Origin: Achatina immaculata | Lineage: Eukaryota; Mollusca; Gastropoda; Stylommatophora; Achatinidae | DNA length: 64,000 nucleotides | Direction: 5' to 3' | Assembly: GCA_009760885.1 (NCBI GenBank) | Contig: CM019710.1 | Span: 634,471-698,470 of the forward strand | Shown: piece by piece, positions 20,600 through 32,412 of the stretch | How the letters are laid out: each line of letters opens with the position of its first letter | Numbering within the stretch: position 1 is the stretch's first letter | Notes under the pieces: model-generated | What the model was told of the DNA's origin: nothing | The model's input: the letters and a program-made list of their open reading frames with translations, nothing else | The model's database searches: none | Program-made: the position numbers and the translations under genes

Positions 20600-21865
20600 G
20601 GGGGTGTGGCACGCAGGGAGTGTCTTTATCTTTCACACTAAAAGAAACAAAAAACATACAAACAAACACACAAACAAAATCACACATTTCCAAGTAAACA
20701 ACGAAAGCTTTTGAGATTCCACCTAAAGTAAGTTTTTAAACAGACATTTTGACTTATTCTGACACTCGTTTTGAAAAAAATATTCTCATTTCCAGACTTA
20801 GTTTTTAACTGGACTTGTCCTAATGCAGCCATCCATTTATTTTCGAGTTCTAGCTATTAGGTATCTAACTCTTTCACGTGAAAACAACACTGCCAGGGTT
20901 GGTAGATCTTGCGTGTCTATACGAATCAAAGCTCAGAGAGATATCTAGGCGAAGTATAACTAAAACGAAAAGTTTCACATTTCTAACCCAACCCATATTT
21001 TAAAATTACAGAGTAACTCCCAGCTTATTTCTACCGAAACGACGTGTGGCAGATCAAGGAGAATAATCAAAGAGTGAAAGAATTAATTCCATTTATGGAA
21101 CATTGCCAGTTGTGACTGGTTAGATATAAAGGGAAAATAAATTGAAATTACTTCTGCTCAAGACTAGACAAACTTCTACTCAGGACTAGACAAACTTCTA
21201 CTCAAGACTAGACAAACTTTAATGAATTATAAAATTGTTTGAAAAACGTTTTGTTTTTAAAAATTCAAGTTAAGACTTTATCATTTCCAGATACTTTTTT
21301 TTTGCAATATAAAAATAGAGATCTACGCATGACATATGTCTTTGGGATTTTTTGCCCATTTGTTAGCTGTCCACGTGGCACAATCGGCAAGAAATGCGGA
21401 AGAAAGCTGCCTAGATCTATAATGAGAGAACACTTTCCATGCTGCTAGCAGTAAGAACACAAAATAATCCTCGAGTATAATTTTAGTAATCATTTTACAT
21501 GGTTTCTTTTTAAATGAAAGGTTCGGGTAGCCGTGCAGGTGAAAATAATTAGGAAAATATGTAGATTCCCAGACCGCTGGCCACAGCTGGGCTCAGATTT
21601 CTTTTCTTGGGTTGTAAGCTGGAAGAAAGCTGTAAAACTGTGATATGAAGGAAGTAAAGCATAAAGTGGTAGTAGTGAATGTTGGGTTTACGAGCAGAAG
21701 AAATTACCTTGGCTATAAAAACCACAGGAAAATGGCGCAGTGATGTTCTCTCATTTTCTGTGTTGGCCTCGCCAAACTAAGTCGCTTAGTGTTGTTTCAT
21801 TTAGAGCGAAGACAAGATGTCAGATGGGACATTTCCTTCTGGTGCATCTTATGATAACCTCGGTG
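20600..21865. other. No gene; one 3-copy 21-bp repeat
   Basis: At about 21155-21220 the word actagacaaacttctactca repeats three times. Nothing else recognised; the 69-residue frame at 21239-21448 is unsupported. Confidence 0.5.
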
Positions 21866-21867
21866 TT

Positions 21868-22195
21868 ACAGTTTCTGTGTGTGTATGTATGTAGTATGTA
21901 TGTATGTATGTATGTGTGTATGTATGTATATGTATGCATGTATGTTTGTATGAATATGTATGCATGTATGTATGTATGCATGCATGTATGTATGTATATG
22001 TGTATGTATGTATGTATGCATTATGTATGGATGTGTATGTATTTATACATCTATTTATGTGTGTATGTATGCACGTGTGTATGTAAATATATATGTATGT
22101 ATGTATCAATGTGTTTTATGTAATGCAAATTTTATGCATGTTTGCACGCATGTATGCGTGCATGTATGTCTGTATCTACGTATGTGTTTATATGC
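21868..22195. repeat. (TATG)n microsatellite, imperfect
   Basis: Gtatgtatg units with TGCA and ATAT variants. Met/Tyr/Val/Cys frames across it are spurious. Confidence 0.92.
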
Positions 22196-22212
22196 CTTTA
22201 TAAAGAAGATCA

Positions 22213-22493
22213 AATCCCGGTGTCCATGTCATTAAGGCATATTGGGGATACGGTGTTAGGCCCATATTTCCAAGACCAATGGCTCATGAAAGTCCGATAT
22301 GGTCAGTATCACGCCTGGCCGCATTTACCTTCCAAGATTTCGCTGGTACTCAGTTTTAGAGGCTGGGTGGACCCCGGGGACCTTCTTTTGGTGTGTGCCA
22401 GAAAAAAAAAATATCCCACTGCTTGGACTTTAACCCGGTAGCCACCAGATTAGTGAACCGAGCGCCTAACTACTCAGCTAACCAGGCCGCCAC
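22213..22493 (-). mobile_element. tRNA-derived SINE, minus orientation
   Basis: On the minus strand the head is ggcctggttagctgagtagt, with an A-box-like TTAGCTGAGTAG and a poor B box (ggttaaagtcc). The core contains ggaaggtaaatgcggccagg, cgtgatactgaccatatc and cttggaaatatgggcc, and the 3' part has ccaatatgccttaatg. The same order is found at 40.5 kb. It does not fold into a functional tRNA. Confidence 0.85.
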
Positions 22494-22499
22494 ATACGC

Positions 22500-22610
22500 C
22501 ATATATATATATATATATATATATATAGCGTGAGTATGCATTTGAATGTATATATGTATATATATGTATATATTCTATATATATATTCTATATATAATGT
22601 ATATATTCAC
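22500..22610. repeat. AT-rich dinucleotide run
   Basis: (TA)n at 22500-22526 and tatatgtata/ttctatatata motifs after it, next to the SINE head. Confidence 0.85.
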
Positions 22611-23044
22611 ACAGTGAATAGATTTTATCTTTGTGTAAGAGAAAAGGCGTTATTTAACTCTCTTATCCCCTTCCATAAACAAAGAACAAGCTATATTTTA
22701 CGATTTTTTTGCCCTTTTAACCACTCGATGATGTTGTTGGCACGCCAAGAGTTAATTAGATTAAAAGCTCCAAACAACAACAACAACAACAACAACAAAA
22801 AGCTGATCTGTGCCAGCCGACATAAAAGTGTGCTGCATCAAAGCTCACCCACCGGATGCTGGTCTTGATTTAAAATACGTGCTTACTCCAGGTTCTAGAA
22901 GGCGGGAGCTGTTGTACCTGAACTTTGCCGAGTAAAGTCAGTCAAAATGTCTATGCTTTTAGCTGGCTCCGAGAATGGTACATGTGTTTCTCGGCTTTTC
23001 TCGAATAGACCCTTTAGGGTACTTATTACTTTTTGTTCTTTTAA
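22611..23044. other. No gene; (CAA)n at about 22775
   Basis: A caacaacaa run of about 24 bases is the only repeat. The 112-residue frame is unsupported. Confidence 0.5.
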
Positions 23045-23275
23045 TATCGCTCAATAAAAGGGCGACTGAGTAGCAAAGTGGTTCGTGGACTAGTCTCTCA
23101 TGGCGGAAGTCGGTGACTGGATCCCACAGAAGGCAACCCAGACATTGAGTTTTAGAAGTAAGTAATCTGGCTTTATGGAGCAAGGGACATGGGCAGAAAG
23201 GAGGTCAGGCGTGACGCTGACCACATCACCCTCTAATACGCTGACAGGTCACAAAAGATATGAGCGCTAGCATCA
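23045..23275 (+). mobile_element. tRNA-derived SINE, plus orientation
   Basis: The head gactgagtagcaaagtggtt and ctctcatggcggaagtcggt resembles the 40.0-kb SINE head. The core aggtcaggcgtgacgctgac and catcaccctctaatacgctg follows, then gacaggtcac. The B box is mutated (gactggatccc). Confidence 0.8.
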
Positions 23276-23419
23276 TCTTCCTCATCAGCCTCCTTGACGC
23301 TATAAACTTACCTTCAGTTCCTAATATCTGTAAGAGAAAAGAGAGAGAGAGAGAGAGTCTGAAATAATTTCTCTTGACACATTCGGTCCTGAAGGAACTC
23401 ATTGTCTTTTAGAATCAAT
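23276..23419. other. Short (GA)n run
   Basis: GA units at about 23340-23358, otherwise nothing. Confidence 0.6.
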
Positions 23420-24080
23420 AAAATAATTATTTGCATTTAAAGACGCGTGTAAGACAGTTCTCTGTAGTGAGGAATGTGCACAATAGTTTTTTGTCGTTAG
23501 AGGCATGTACAATAGTGTGTGCCGTTAGAGGAATGCGTACAATAGTTCTTTTCATTTAAATGAATATGTACAACTTATGTGCATTTAAAGGAATATGTAC
23601 AATAGTTCTTTTCTTTTAAAGGAATATAGAGGAATGTGTACAATAGTGTGTGCCGTTAGAGGAATGCGTACAATAGTTCTTCTCATTTAAATGAATATGT
23701 ACAACTTATGCGCATTTAAAGGAATGTGTTCAATAGTTCTTTTTCTTTTAAAGGAATATAGAGGAATGTGTACAATAGTTCTTTTCATTTAAAGGAATAT
23801 GTACAAATATGCACATTTAAAGGAATATCTACAACAGATCTTTGTATTTAGAGGAATGTCTACAATAGACCTTTATATTTAGAGGAAGGTGTACAATAGT
23901 TCTTTGCATTTAGAGGAACGTGTACAATAGTTATTTTGCAATTGGAGTAATTTGTATAATAGTTCTTTACATTTTAGAGGAATGTTTACAATTGTCATTT
24001 GCACTTAAAGGAATATATGCAACAGTTCTTTGCTCGTACAAGGAATGTGACAATAGTTCTTGACATAAAGTTAATTCCTG
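23420..24080. repeat. Degenerate minisatellite of about 28-32 bp
   Basis: The core gaatgtgtacaatagttctt plus tgcatttagag recurs about 20 times with variable length and substitutions, so this is an old array. Confidence 0.88.
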
Positions 24081-25689
24081 CAGTAGCTCTTCCCGTCTAA
24101 AAAAAAAAGGATTAATATTTTGAGAAGTCTTTCACCATCAACTTAATACTATCATTTGTCAAAAATAAGTCTCTAAGAGAAATCACTTTCAGCTTTTTAG
24201 CTCTGTGTTAAAGTATACTTAACACAAGTAGATTATAATAATGATAAGTTTGATGTAAAATAAATCCATTCGTTCAGTTTAGCAAGCCGTGTTTGCTTTC
24301 AGTTATCTTTAAAACTTTCGTAAAGATGTGAAAAGATTTCCTTGTCTCTGTAGCTTTCATAACATAATGACTGTCTGTAGTATTCAATCAGAAAATGGAC
24401 TATTCAACGTTTAATAAATTTGACAGAAACTATTTCGGTAGTGTAGAAGTCTTTGGTCATCCGTCTGAAGTATATACTTCGTACCTTGAAAAAATTGCCA
24501 CCTGTTATCATTTACTGTATTAAGCTTTCTGTTATATGAAGTTTGATCAAAGGGTCTTATTACTATTCAACTTGTGAAGATTTCGTCATGTAAAAGTTGT
24601 ACCTGTGGTTCTTGCCACATGTTTGTCACATTTCCTCCATGAACATTTTCATGTCTTTCTTGTGTAAATGTGTTCTACCTGCACCTATGAATCAATCGTG
24701 GACTCACACGAAAACTCAAAACAAAAGAACAATACGGCGATAATGAAACGTGCCGTAGAAAGGCACATTTACATACAGTATGCATTATACCTCAGCTTCA
24801 TAATTAGAATGTTCTTGAAGCATGTGCTTGCTGTCATATCACAAGGACTCTCTGTCGGGAGGTCCATACTAAGACTAGTCTGTAGGTGACGTCTCAGTCT
24901 GCTACGTTCTTCTTGTAGTCTTGACGTTATAACGTGTCCTCTTCTCCAGAGCTGATAACATGCTCCATTATTCTGCTATCCCGTGATAACATGCTTCATT
25001 ATTCTGCTATCCCGAGTGCTCTCATTTGGCTCTTGTTTATGCCGGGCTAAAAACCTTGTTGCAGCCACTTAATAAATTATTCCTGTATCGTTCTGTGGCA
25101 GATTCCACTCCAGATTTAGCTCATTAGTCGTCTCCTCTTCCTCGGAATTTGCTGTGTGGTGTTCATTATATTCAGTGTTTTTGGTTGTTTTTTTTTTTGG
25201 GGGGGGGGGGATTTTTTTAGAAACATTTCATAAATGAATCCAAATACTTTCTAGTAACACTTTACTCAAGACAGGAACTAACGAACTTATGAAGTTTTAG
25301 TATCTTTATTGGAATTTTGGTTTTAAAAAAAATGAAAAAAAAGAGTTAAAAAACAGTGAAAAAGCAAAGCAGGGAATAAGTCTAGATTAGCCACGTATTT
25401 CTTTATTTACAAACCAAAATACGTGCCCTAGTCGAGGATAACCTATACAAATCAAATACAAACTGCCGCAGTGTTATATTTAAGTTATAGTTAATCATAT
25501 GATCGGAAATAACGTCGATATTCGGGCAGTGTGTCGCAGTCTCAACTAGTACAGAACCAAGTGGCTCGGATCAGCAGAAGTCGTTCGGACAGAAACACCG
25601 AATGAACGAACAGTTGTACACCGTGATCCCCCCTCATACACGTACGATATTATCTTGTGTTTGATGAGTGTAGTTGTGATGAGTCACGT
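24081..25689. other. No gene seen; 31-bp duplication and homopolymers
   Basis: Tgataacatgctccattatt plus ctgctatcccg occurs twice in tandem at about 24953-25015. A T-run and G-run lie at 25187-25210. The 73-residue frame at 24668-24889 has no known motif. Confidence 0.45.
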
Positions 25690-26790
25690 TGTGAGTAGTG
25701 CTAGCTCAACATACAGTAACATCCAAGCAAATGAAAACTTCGTGGTTGACTCTGACCGCGACTGAGGTACGATGTCTTCTTTGAAGAACAGATCCAAGCC
25801 CAAGTAGGAGTCCTAGACCTCGCATACATACTTCATGCTTAATCACTCCCTTAGCACTCAAGTAACAGCTACACAGACCTCGCATACATACTTCATGCTT
25901 AATCACTCTCTTAGCACTCAAGTAACAGCTACACAGACCTCGCATACATACTTCATGCTTAATCACTCTCTTAGCACTCAAGTAACAGCTACACAGACCT
26001 CGCATACATACTTCATGCTTAATCACTCTCTTAGCACTCAAGTAACAGCTACACAGACCTCGCATACATACTTCATGCTTAATCACTCTCTTAGCACTCA
26101 AGTAACAGCTACACAGACCTCGCATACATACTTCATGCTTAATCACTCCCTTAGCACTCAAGTAACAGCTACACAGACCTCGCATACATACTTCATGCTT
26201 AATCACTCTCTTAGCACTCAAGTACAGCTACACAGACCTCGCATACATACTTCATGCTTAATCACTCTCTTAGCACTCAAGTAACAGCTACACAGACCTC
26301 GCATACATACTTCATGCTTAATCACTCTCTTAGCACTCAAGTAACAGCTACACAGACCTCGCATACATACTTCATGCTTAATCACTCCCTTAGCACTCAA
26401 GTAACAGCTACACAGACCTCGCATACATACTTCATGCTTAATCACTCTCTTAGCACTCAAGTAACAGCTACACAGACCTCGCATACATACTTCATGCTTA
26501 ATCACTCTCTTAGCACTCAAGTAACAGCTACACAGACCTCGCATACATACTTCATGCTTAATCACTCTCTTAGCACTCAAGTAACAGCTACACAGACCTC
26601 GCATACATACTTCATGCTTAATCACTCCCTTAGCACTCAAGTAACAGCTACACAGACCTCGCATGTTTCCGTACGCCTGTCATTCAGCTTCTACATAGCT
26701 GTTCTCTCTCCGAAGGTCCCAACAAAAGCCTCTTTCATGACCAGATTCAGTACAACCTCAGCCACATGACCAACTTTCACATCTCAACTT
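25690..26790 (+). repeat. Dispersed repeat U, expanded copy
   Basis: The left flank (agctcaacatacagtaacat, gaagaacagatccaagccc) and the right flank (cttctacatagctgttctct, cacatgaccaactttcacat) match the compact copy at 51.77-52.12 kb in the same order. In place of its roughly 50-bp centre, this copy has the 60-bp array. The nature of repeat U is unknown. Confidence 0.82.
25816..26664. repeat. 60-bp minisatellite, 14 copies with 4-mer higher order
   Basis: The unit runs agacctcgcatacatacttc, atgcttaatcactctcttag, cactcaagtaacagctacac. Copies are nearly identical. A C variant (cactccctt) marks copies 1, 6, 10 and 14. One base is missing at about 26224, which breaks the long frames on both strands. 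The 20-residue repeat proteins on both strands are by-products. Confidence 0.96.
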
Positions 26791-27124
26791 CTTTAACGTG
26801 CACAATTTATACTTTTAGTTAATGATATTTCTTACACGGTGATAGGTATAAGCCCATACCCTGGTGTACCCGGGCGGCGCCGGGTATATTATATATATAT
26901 GATGGTCTTTAGCCGTGGTACAGGTGACATTTATTAGTCAAGTTACATATAATGTGTATTAGTGAAGAATTCAATTATATGATCATATGTACTAGAGTAC
27001 TCAAGTTACAGATGTTCTCATAATATATCGCTTTCGTGGTGAAAAACCTTCTAGAGTATCTAGAATGCAGTTAGACAAAGATAACACAGGAAACACATCA
27101 ATCTTTTGTCAGAGTAGAGTATAA
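26791..27124. other. No gene; CCGGGT-(TA)n motif
   Basis: Gtacccgggcggcgccgggt followed by atattatatatatat lies at about 26868-26902 and recalls the two ends of repeat W (52.4-53.8 kb) brought together. Otherwise nothing. Confidence 0.5.
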
Positions 27125-27790
27125 GCAGATTTACTGAAAGTAGACGGTGTGTTGCTTTAGTGAAAGTAAACGGTGTGTTGCTTTAGTGAAAGTAGACGGT
27201 GTGTTGCTTTAGTGAAAGTAGACGGTGTGTTGCTTTAGTGAAAGTAGACAGTGTGTTGCTTTAGTGAAAGTAGACAGTGTGCTGCTTTAGTGAAAGTAGA
27301 CAGTGTGCTGCTTTAGTGAAAGTAGACAGTGTGTTGCTTTAGTGAAAGTAGACAGTGTGTTGCTTTAGTGAAAGTAGACAGTGTGTTGCTTTAGTGAAAG
27401 TAGACAGTGTGTTGCTTTAGTGAAAGTAGACAGTGTGTTGCTTTAGTGAAAGTAGACAGTGTGTTGCTTTAGTGAAAGTAGACAGTGTGTTGCTTTAGTG
27501 AAAGTAGACAGTGTGTTGCTTTAATGAAAGTAGACAGTGTGCTGCTTTAATGAAAGTAGACAGTTTGCTGCTTTAGTGAAAGTAGACAGTGTGCTGCTTT
27601 AGTGAAAGTAGACAGTGTGCTGCTTTAGTGAAAGTAGACAGTGTCCAGTCTTACAGAATATAGGCACTGTGCGGTTTTAGCTAAATCAGACAGCATATAG
27701 TCTTACAGAAAGTACACAGTCCGCAGACAGTGTGTAGTCTTATAGAAAGCAGATAGTATGCAGTTTTACAGAAAGTGGACAGCAAGAAAA
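27125..27790. repeat. 27-bp minisatellite, about 20 copies plus decayed end
   Basis: The unit is tttagtgaaagtagacagtg plus tgttgct. Blocks of acggtg, acagtgtgttg and acagtgtgctg copies show regional homogenisation. Beyond 27650 it degenerates. Confidence 0.95.
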
Positions 27791-28554
27791 GTACAATATA
27801 ACGATTTATTTAAACATCTGTTGTGAGAAGGATCTCAATCACCAGTAAATTACGGCCACTTAAGAGAAGATTTAGCCATGAAAGTCATGTCACAGAGGCT
27901 GGCTCTTGAGGTATGAAAGAAGGCAACATGACAACACAAGCCAGTGGCTCATTATTTGTATCACGGACAAAATTAGAAACACATTTTAGCACTCGTATCA
28001 TATATTTTGCCAAGATCGGTATGAAAGGTAGTTTCTAGTGTCAAACAAAAAATCAATTGGAAACGGGTATAACATATTTAGATGCCCTTTATGCTTTCTA
28101 TGATGATGTTCTCACATTCTAGGAGCAGCTGAAGAACGATGAACTAATGGATATACTGGCTGGCGGCTAAGAGGAACGCTGATTACGACGTAGAAGACTT
28201 CATCATAAATACCAGCCCCTTGTGTAGATTTTTTTTCTATTGCGACGTGGAGAAAGAAGACATACCATGGCAGATCCACAGGTCTTTGTAGCTGAAGATG
28301 TAATGCGGTTATAAAATCGTAGCAGACCATAAATCTGTCCTATACAGACATTCTAGTCAAAGTGCCTGAATTCTGAATTACTGAGCACTTATAAAATGTC
28401 TGTCTTGGAGCACTGGGTTCTTACATATATGTCTGTGAAGGTTATGAAGTAGGGGGCTATAAAACTGTCATTTTCAAGCAATGAGTAATTGAGAACCGGC
28501 AAAGGGTACAAAGCAATTAATCAAATCATTCTGAGATGAGAAACACATGCACTA
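27791..28554. other. No gene seen
   Basis: The 72-residue minus frame at 28112-28330 has no recognisable motif. Confidence 0.5.
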
Positions 28555-28940
28555 GTTATAAAGTGTTTCACAAGTCTGGCACATCAGATAGAGTACTTGC
28601 ACAAGTTATATAAAGTGTTTCTCAAATCTGGCATAGCAGTTAGAGTACTTGCACAGCTGATAGAGTATTTGTACAAGTTATAAAGTGTTTCACAAATATG
28701 GCACAGCAGATAGAGTACTTGCACAAGTTATAAATTGTTTCACAAATCTGGCACAGCAGATAGAGTACTTGCACAGCAGATATAGTACTTGCACAAGTAA
28801 TAAAGTGTTTCACAAATTTTACACAGCAGATAGAGTACATGTACAGCAGATAGGGTACTTGCAAAAGCTATAAGGTATTTCACAAATCTGGCACAACAGA
28901 TAGAGTACTTGCACAAGTTATACAGTACTTCACAAATAGT
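28555..28940. repeat. About 50-bp tandem repeat with internal partial units
   Basis: The unit is gtgtttcacaaatctggcac, agcagatagagtacttgcac, aagttataaa. Some units hold an extra copy of the agcagatagagtacttgcac part, so unit length alternates. Confidence 0.9.
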
Positions 28941-29375
28941 AGGTAAGCGTTCATAAACAAGTTACAAAGCACTCGCAAAATATCTGCGTTAAAAACAAAG
29001 TTAAACAATTAAGAACATCAGAAAGAACTGACCATATGGCGTGTAAAGAGAATAGCATTTGACATCCCTAGATCACTGAAGACAGCACAAGATGGAGATG
29101 CATGGCCGACAAGAAACCTAATGACTAAATGAAAGCTTAATATGACACAATCAGTCAAGTATTCTCATAATATGCGGAAATATTTCTTGTGGACAGATAA
29201 AGGAAACTTTCAGCACCAACAACTCTTGTTGTATATTACTTTGCGCCTTTTGAAGATCCAAGTAATCCGTGTAAAATTATACTTCTCAAAGATCAGTATG
29301 TCGCTCCTCTAAGATCTGAGCCATGGAAGCTGGTCAGGGTGGTCTAATTGGTGGCAATGAAACTCAGCACAAGGT
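28941..29375. other. No recognisable feature
   Basis: Unique-looking AT-rich sequence. Confidence 0.5.
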
Positions 29376-29520
29376 GAGAGAGAGTGAGAGATTGATTGAT
29401 TGATTGATTGATTGATCTTTATTTGAAAAGTATTAAGAATTGGGCACGCAGGCCCGTCTGACATTCTGCCCTTTATCATACAACTTTCACTCTGTTCCAG
29501 ACATTCTACAAATATGTTGC
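29376..29520 (-). mobile_element. LINE-G 3' end with (ATCA)n tail
   Basis: On the minus strand: agggcagaatgtcagacggg, cctgcgtgcccaattcttaa, then AATAAAGATC and an (AATC)n tail (plus strand 29393-29417). AATAAA is a polyadenylation signal. The same block occurs at 31.0, 42.3, 42.6, 44.0, 44.3, 58.9 and 60.1 kb. Confidence 0.85.
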
Positions 29521-29699
29521 TCATATAACAAACATAATAAAATAACTACATATACATAAAAATGACTAACTACATTACACATAAAAATGACTAAATACAT
29601 ACATATAAAAATGACTAACAATGACTATCTACCAAACACAAAATTCATTACTATTCAGAATAAACAATCAACTGAATTCGGTGTCTGTATAAGCAGTCT
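29521..29699. repeat. About 30-bp AT-rich repeat, 3 copies
   Basis: The word acataaaaatgactaac recurs at 29555, 29580 and 29605 or so. It lies just upstream of the LINE-G 3' end and may be part of it. Confidence 0.6.
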
Positions 29700-29865
29700 A
29701 AAATAACTTTTAGAGAGGGAAAGCAAGAGGGAGAGAAAAAGAGAGAGAGAGAGAGAAAGAGAGACAGAGAAAGAGAGAGAGAGAAAAAGAGAGAGAGAGA
29801 AAGAGAGAGAAAGAGAGAGAAAAATAGAGAGAGAGAGAGAGGAAGAAAGAGAGAGAGAGATATAT
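29700..29865. repeat. (GA)-rich simple sequence
   Basis: Agagaga interrupted by aaa; the Ser/Leu frame on the minus strand is spurious. Confidence 0.9.
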
Positions 29866-30221
29866 GTAGTTAAAACAAGCAGAGCATATTTCGTTTTTTT
29901 ATTTTTAGTTATAAGATCTAGTTCTGAAGACAAAGCTTATTTCTTTTCAGCAACAAGTTTCATGTCATTTTATGGGCAAACTTAAAACCTAGGTATCACA
30001 CTGCACCCTTGGTTCTGTATCCAGAGAGCACCACTGAGGAAGACAGATACAGAGGCTAATACTCATGTGGTTAAAATAACTGCCGCTTCTTGCCAGGAAA
30101 GTGGATTCCGATGTGGCACGAAGCCCGGGCGCCACGGAACATCTTCTCGTATGGTCTGAAGATGCCTTCACTGCCAAGTCTTCACAGTGGCTACACTGGG
30201 TCAGAAACTCTGCAATCGCTT
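29866..30221. other. No recognisable feature
   Basis: No supported frame. Confidence 0.45.
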
Positions 30222-30395
30222 TTCATTCATTCATTTGCATGTCCCTTGCGGAACTTTGCCTCCCTAACAACTCTCATGTAGGCCTCTCGGTTGTAAGCAA
30301 GATGCTCTGCTGCTGATGCATCCATTTGCAGATTATCAACGATATCTTGCAGCCATCTTCGCCTTGGTCTTCCTCTCTTTCTTTTACAGAGAGAT
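30222..30395 (-). pseudogene. LINE-C 3' copy
   Basis: Minus-strand frame KRKRGRPRRRWLQDIVDNLQ, then MDASAAEHLAYNREAYMRVV and a REAKFRKGHANE end with stop at about 30227, followed by an (ATGA)n tail. It lacks everything upstream of the basic segment. The frame is open to 30433, but residues before KRKR do not match the family. Confidence 0.85.
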
Positions 30396-30446
30396 ATAAG
30401 AACACTCACGTGACTTAACTGATCATGTGGCATGGAAAAAGAACAT

Positions 30447-30715
30447 ACACGGTGGTGTAGTAGTTAGTACACTCGTTTGCCGGTCAGAATATCTCTGGTT
30501 CGATTTCGCTCTTGGGCGAAATTTTTGTTGTTGTACCGACCGGCACCGGGGTCAATCCAGCCTTCAAAACTGTGGGTGCCTGGGGCTTTCTTAAGAAAAC
30601 GCAGACAGCGAAGGCAGGTGCTGGTGTTTTGGCATCATTACGTCAAATTTTGTAGTGGTTTAGAAATGTGAAGGACTAGCACTTCACAACATCCACATGC
30701 TAGGGGGACATAGAT
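30447..30715 (+). mobile_element. tRNA-headed SINE of a second type
   Basis: The head cacggtggtgtagtagttag has an A-box-like ggtgtagtagt, and ctggttcgatttcgc acts as B box. The body (accgaccggcaccggggtca, gggtgcctggggctttctta) differs from the other SINEs here until tagtggtttagaaatgtgaa. Only one copy is visible in the window, so its limits are uncertain. Confidence 0.6.
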
Positions 30716-31011
30716 TTTTTTTTTTACATTAGAACAGCGAAAGTCACGTGACTACACTACAAACTGTTTATACTACTAGTTCCTTGAACGCTTTCCTTTA
30801 TAGCGTATTCATTCATCGTATTTACAGGCGGCAACAGACGTCTCCTCCTTCTTTTCCCATTCTTCTTCTTCTTCTTCTTCTTCTGCTTCTTCTTCTACAC
30901 GAGAGTATAGAGCGTATGGGCAAGAGATAAGTTAATTATTTATTTATGTAATGATTTAATTGTGTCTTCATGATTATTACGCTCATTAAAAAATGCCGAA
31001 TGACTGTGACT
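30716..31011. other. (TTC)n at about 30863-30898; no gene
   Basis: A ttcttcttc run and a T run at 30715. The rest is not recognised. Confidence 0.6.
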
Positions 31012-31100
31012 AAGTGAGAGCTGTGTGATGAAGGGCAGAATGTTAGACGGGCCTGCGTGCCAGATTCTTAACCCTTTGAAAATAAAGTATGCTCATTCAT
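31012..31100 (+). mobile_element. LINE-G 3' end with (TTCA)n tail
   Basis: Tgatgaagggcagaatgtta, gacgggcctgcgtgccagat, AATAAA and a cattcattcattc tail. It is immediately followed by repeat S copy 3. Confidence 0.82.
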
Positions 31101-31104
31101 TCAT

Positions 31105-31428
31105 TCTTCTCAGTCGGAATGCGAGCTGATTTTCTTTGCGGTCGATACGGTAAAGATGTGCAGGCCCAGCGTCAAGTCGGATTGGGAGCGGGTTTCGGTG
31201 GTTATTTTTCAGTGACTGGGTGGAGCAGAAAAGACGGGTGTGTGTACTGTTTCTTTAGCTGACTCAGACATCATGTGGACTATGATGATCCTTGGCCCGT
31301 TAACCAGGGCAGGCCTGTTGTTGGGACTACCAGCTGAGTGGTAAGACAGGGTTTTGGTCAGCTGTACTTCGTCAGCCCTGGTGCTAGCATGTCAGGTTTG
31401 GGTCTGGCCAGAAATCTGAGAACTGCCG
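31105..31428 (+). repeat. Repeat S copy 3
   Basis: Ggaatgcgagctgattttct, gactcagacatcatgtggac, gggactaccagctgagtggt and ttttggtcagctgtacttcg keep the order of copies 2 and 4. Confidence 0.85.
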
Positions 31429-31432
31429 AAGC

Positions 31433-31965
31433 AAATTTCTGTGTGGAATATGCAGCAACAAACGTCAGGTAAATCTTTGTGTAGCAGCAACAAACTTCAG
31501 GTAAATCTTTGTGTAGCAGCAACAAACGTCAGGTACATCTTTGTGTAGCAGCAACAAACGTCAGGTAAATCTTTGTGTAGCAGCAACAAACTTCAGGTAC
31601 ATCTTTGTGTAGCAGCAACAAACTTCAGGTACATCTTTGTGTAGCAGCAACAAACTTCAGGTACATCTTTGTGTAGCAGCAACAAACTTCAGGTAAATCT
31701 TTGTGTAGCAGCAACAAACTTCAGGTAAATCTTTGTGTAGCAGCAACAAACTGCAGGTAAATCTTTGTGTAGCAGCAACAAACTTCAGATAAATCTTTGT
31801 GTAGCAGCAACAAACTTCAGGTAAATCTGGATGTAGCAGCAACAAATTTCAGGTAAATCTGGATGTAGCAGCAACAAATTTCAGGTAAATCTGGATGTAG
31901 CAGCAACAAACTTCTGGTAAATCTGGAAGTAGCAGCAACAAACTTCTGGTAAATCTGGAAGTAGC
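31433..31965. repeat. 32-bp minisatellite, about 16-17 copies
   Basis: The unit is gtagcagcaacaaacttcag plus gtaaatctttgt. The right-hand copies carry ctggat or ctggaa instead of ctttgt. Decayed units continue to about 32240 and are interrupted by a LINE-C fragment. Confidence 0.95.
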
Positions 31966-32035
31966 AGTGATAAAATAACAACGTAAATGTATGCCCAGCA
32001 TGATCAAAATAACCTGTAAATGTTGGGTAAAGCAC

Positions 32036-32155
32036 CAACACCGTTGATAATCTGCAAATGGATGCATCAGCAGCAGGGCATCTTGTTTATCACCGAGAGG
32101 CCTACAGGAGAGCTGATAGGGAGGCAAAGTTCAGCAAAGGACATGCAAATGACTG
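32036..32155 (+). pseudogene. LINE-C 3' scrap inside the 32-bp array
   Basis: The frame reads VDNLQMDASAAGHLVYHREA, then REAKFSKGHAND and stop, with a (TGAC)n tail. Decayed array units (agcaacaaacagtcctgtaa) resume to the right. Confidence 0.85.
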
Positions 32156-32412
32156 AGTGACTGACTGACTGAACAACTGAACGTCCTGTAACTTTGAGTA
32201 AACAGCAACAAACAGTCCTGTAAAATTGCTTATAAGGGCAACAAAATCCGTGTCATTTTGAATAAAAGAAGTATGTAAATTTATATTATGCTAATGGTTA
32301 ACTAATCTTGAGAATTTATATATGTTCTCTACAAACTGAACACGTAAATTTGTGCACATACTGTGGCGTGTATTTTGAAGTCCTTAATAAAATTAGCTAT
32401 ATATTATATTAT

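Noticed and set aside
19685..20641. 318-residue repeat protein
   Set aside because: The 29-bp unit is open in three frames, so openness carries no coding signal.
21740..22235. Met/Tyr/Cys/Val-rich proteins
   Set aside because: Translation of a TATG microsatellite on both strands.
23420..24080. CRISPR-like direct repeats
   Set aside because: There are no unique spacers, units are degenerate and the DNA is plainly animal; it is a decayed minisatellite.
25706..26769. Repeat proteins of 148-171 residues on both strands
   Set aside because: They come from a 60-bp array; both strands are open and a single-base loss breaks all of them at about 26224.
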